In this document: positions 62,339 through 64,000 of the stretch, one piece after another
How the letters are laid out: every line of letters starts with the position of its first letter
How positions within the stretch are numbered: position 1 is the stretch's first letter
Source of the DNA: Sipunculus nudus
Taxonomy: Eukaryota > Annelida > Sipuncula > Golfingiida > Sipunculidae
Length of the DNA stretch: 64,000 bases
Assembly: GCA_026874595.1 (NCBI GenBank)
Contig: CM049315.1
Span: 69,511,916 to 69,575,915, forward strand
Direction: 5' to 3'
The notes under the pieces: generated by a model
Database searches by the model: none
What the model was told of the DNA's origin: nothing
What the model saw: only the letters and a program-made list of their open reading frames with translations
Made by a program: the position numbers and the translations under genes

Positions 62339-62882
62339 AGCCTCGGTCACAATCCGCTGCGGTCATCGCACACCGTAGAGTTCCGCACGGTTTTCGGGGC
62401 CGCAGGAATACTTAAGCCTCGGAGACAACCCGCTGCGGCCACCTTCAGTTTTTTAAACCGCAGGAATACTTATCCGGCCGACGTTCGGGAATGGGAAGGT
62501 GTCTTCCTCATTCTCACGGCCTTCGCACAGTAAAGAAAGATAACCCTGCGGACGCCGCAATCTAACCTTGCGGAAGCCGCAAAGACCCCTTTCGACAGCC
62601 GCAGGGACGCCTTACGTCTCTCGGGTAGCCGAATGGGTATTAAAAATCGCACGGGCATCCTATGACATCCGTACGTCCACTGTACGGTGCCTGTATGGAG
62701 CCCGTAGGTGGCTGTCTGACGCTCGGCCGCCACATCAACTTAAGCGCTTGCGCTAATGTCAGTTACGTTCGTTGCGGAATCCCTGCGGCCTTTGAAAAAC
62801 GCACGGTTGCCGTACGTCTACTGCACGGAATAGCCAAAAACACTAGCCGTACGGCGACCGTATCCCGGTTGTGACCGAGGCT
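62339..62882. mobile_element. MITE-like element, 544 bp, 14-bp terminal inverted repeats
   Basis: AGCCTCGGTCACAA at 62339-62352 is exactly inverted at 62869-62882. The interior is GC-rich against AT-rich flanks. It is full of CCGCAGG/CTGCGG and CGTACGG motifs in both orientations. It has no transposase coding, and the open frames inside look like composition artefacts. The target duplication is unresolved. Confidence 0.7.
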
Positions 62883-63490
62883 TATTGCTCAGCGCGGAGT
62901 GAAAATGTACACTAAAACTGGCAAAGCTGATGAGTTACATTATAATTATTTATGTAAATGTTGATTTTCAATATTATTTGTAGAAGAAGTAGTGGTAGTA
63001 GCAGTAGTACTAAATAAATCATTCTTTCATAATGCAGCTTAATATTATGAAATACTTGATAATTGCTTCTAATTTATAAATGGTCACCCAAATGCTGTAG
63101 ATTTTATGAAAACAAAATTATAAAAAATACAATGGCTTTCAGAGGAAATAATTTTAGTCGGTAAGCGTAGTCCAAATAAACGTACACCAGCAGCTGGCGT
63201 CATATATTAGTATCAACTTACTAATTATAACGATCATTATATTGCTTCCCATTTTTAAATAATTAAACATGTGAAATAAAATGTAACCGAGTTCATCAAC
63301 CATCTAGGGTAACATACCAGAAACCTGTTTATCATATTTTCAACAGATGCTGGTAATAGCCTAGCCCTATCTTTTAATGTCCAAAATTTTGGTCTGAGTT
63401 ATCTGCATGTGCTGCTATTTTCTCTATGTACGTCATGTTACTTAAACGTAGGAGAAAAAAAATCTCACTCTCTCCCTCTCTTTCTCCCCA
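62883..63490. other. no gene seen
   Basis: AT-rich unique sequence with a short gta/gca trinucleotide run near 62985-63008 (gtagaagaagtagtggtagt). Confidence 0.35.
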
Positions 63491-63680
63491 CAGAAGCGGA
63501 TCCAGGGGAGGGGAGGTTTCATACGCTGCAAGCTTTTTTAAGTGTTTCAGAAAAAATGTTGCTGCCTGGACCTCTCATTTTCCGGACCTGGTGATCTTTT
63601 TTTTCAGGTTTTTTATTTGTTCTCCTTGGCAGGACCCCCCCCCCCCTTTTTTTTTCCCTCAATCCTGGATCCGCCCCTGT
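63491..63680. mobile_element. short MITE-like element with GCGGATCCAGG inverted ends
   Basis: GCGGATCCAGG (63496-63506) is inverted as CCTGGATCCGC (63664-63674), with G and C runs next to each end. The interior is about 160 bp and has no coding signal. Confidence 0.55.
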
Positions 63681-64000
63681 CCCATTTAACACTTACTTTA
63701 ACATATATCATCTCCGCTATGTCAAACGAGTTCTTGTAACTCAGATTAAGTTTGCAGGTGTTTTATGCTCGATGGTACACTCCACTGGAACACCAAGATG
63801 TACTGCTGCAAACAGCCAGGCAAGAAACTTGGTTAGCTGCCGTCATAATCAGAGCCAGAAATTCTAAATCTACTGTTTTCTTTCGAACATTTTCAGCGGA
63901 GATGAGAGAACAACAGCTGCCCAACGTATATTCACTTAAAATTTTAAAATTAGGTATAAGACGACAACGATGAGAATAATAATGAATGGTCAGACATTGT
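63681..64000. other. no supported gene; window edge
   Basis: A 73-codon plus-strand open stretch (63752-63973) has no recognised domain. It could be part of an exon whose acceptor (tttgcag near 63757) precedes it, but this cannot be judged at the window edge. Confidence 0.2.

Overview
The window is nuclear DNA of an animal. It is AT-rich and has short exons with GT-AG introns, many microsatellites and minisatellites, and layers of transposon debris. The mix of Ty3/Gypsy, L1/Tx1-like LINE, PIF/Harbinger, tRNA-derived SINE and MITE-like elements, together with secreted discoidin-domain genes, suggests a marine invertebrate. A bivalve or other mollusc is my guess, at low confidence. Everything here was read by eye, and no similarity search was run.

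The main genes are a tandem family on the minus strand. Two apparently complete seven-exon genes, A (33761-36802, 402 codons) and B (45600-49349, 505 codons), have the C-terminal half of Polo-like kinase 4: cryptic polo boxes PB1 and PB2, a linker, and PB3. Neither has a kinase domain. Each starts with a six-codon first exon behind a TATA-like box. Between them lies a third, broken copy (40021-40994) that kept the first, second and last exons but lost all the polo-box exons between. Flanking DNA downstream of A (about 22.4-23.5 and 31.8-33.8 kb) resembles DNA downstream of B (about 42.5-45.5 kb), so a large block was duplicated with the genes.

A plus-strand gene for a secreted protein (signal peptide, PAN/apple-like Cys region, F5/8 type C domain) lies at 18.5-22.1 kb and carries two apparent lesions. 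A decayed paralogue at 13.3-16.7 kb has its last exon present four times in a 0.68-0.70 kb tandem array.

Mobile DNA fills much of the rest. A degenerate Gypsy retrotransposon (23481-31819) has both LTRs, a 4-bp target duplication, and an uninterrupted paralogous target at 45231. The middle of its integrase is replaced by about 2.6 kb of TTGCTAGCAA-palindrome repeats. LINE pieces lie at 6.7-7.4 and 9.6-10.1 kb. A Harbinger-like transposase remnant sits at 57.9-58.6 kb between oppositely oriented CGAGT-motif arrays. There are MITE-like elements at 62.3-62.9 and 63.5-63.7 kb and SINE pairs at 51.8 and 61.4 kb. A dispersed unit of about 2-4 kb occurs at 0.85-4.6 and 52.2-54.4 kb. Satellites include a 26-bp array (4.6-6.0 kb), a 27-bp array (54.8-55.1 kb) and a roughly 20-bp array (42.9-43.3 kb). 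I see no CRISPR arrays, rRNA genes or convincing functional tRNA genes.
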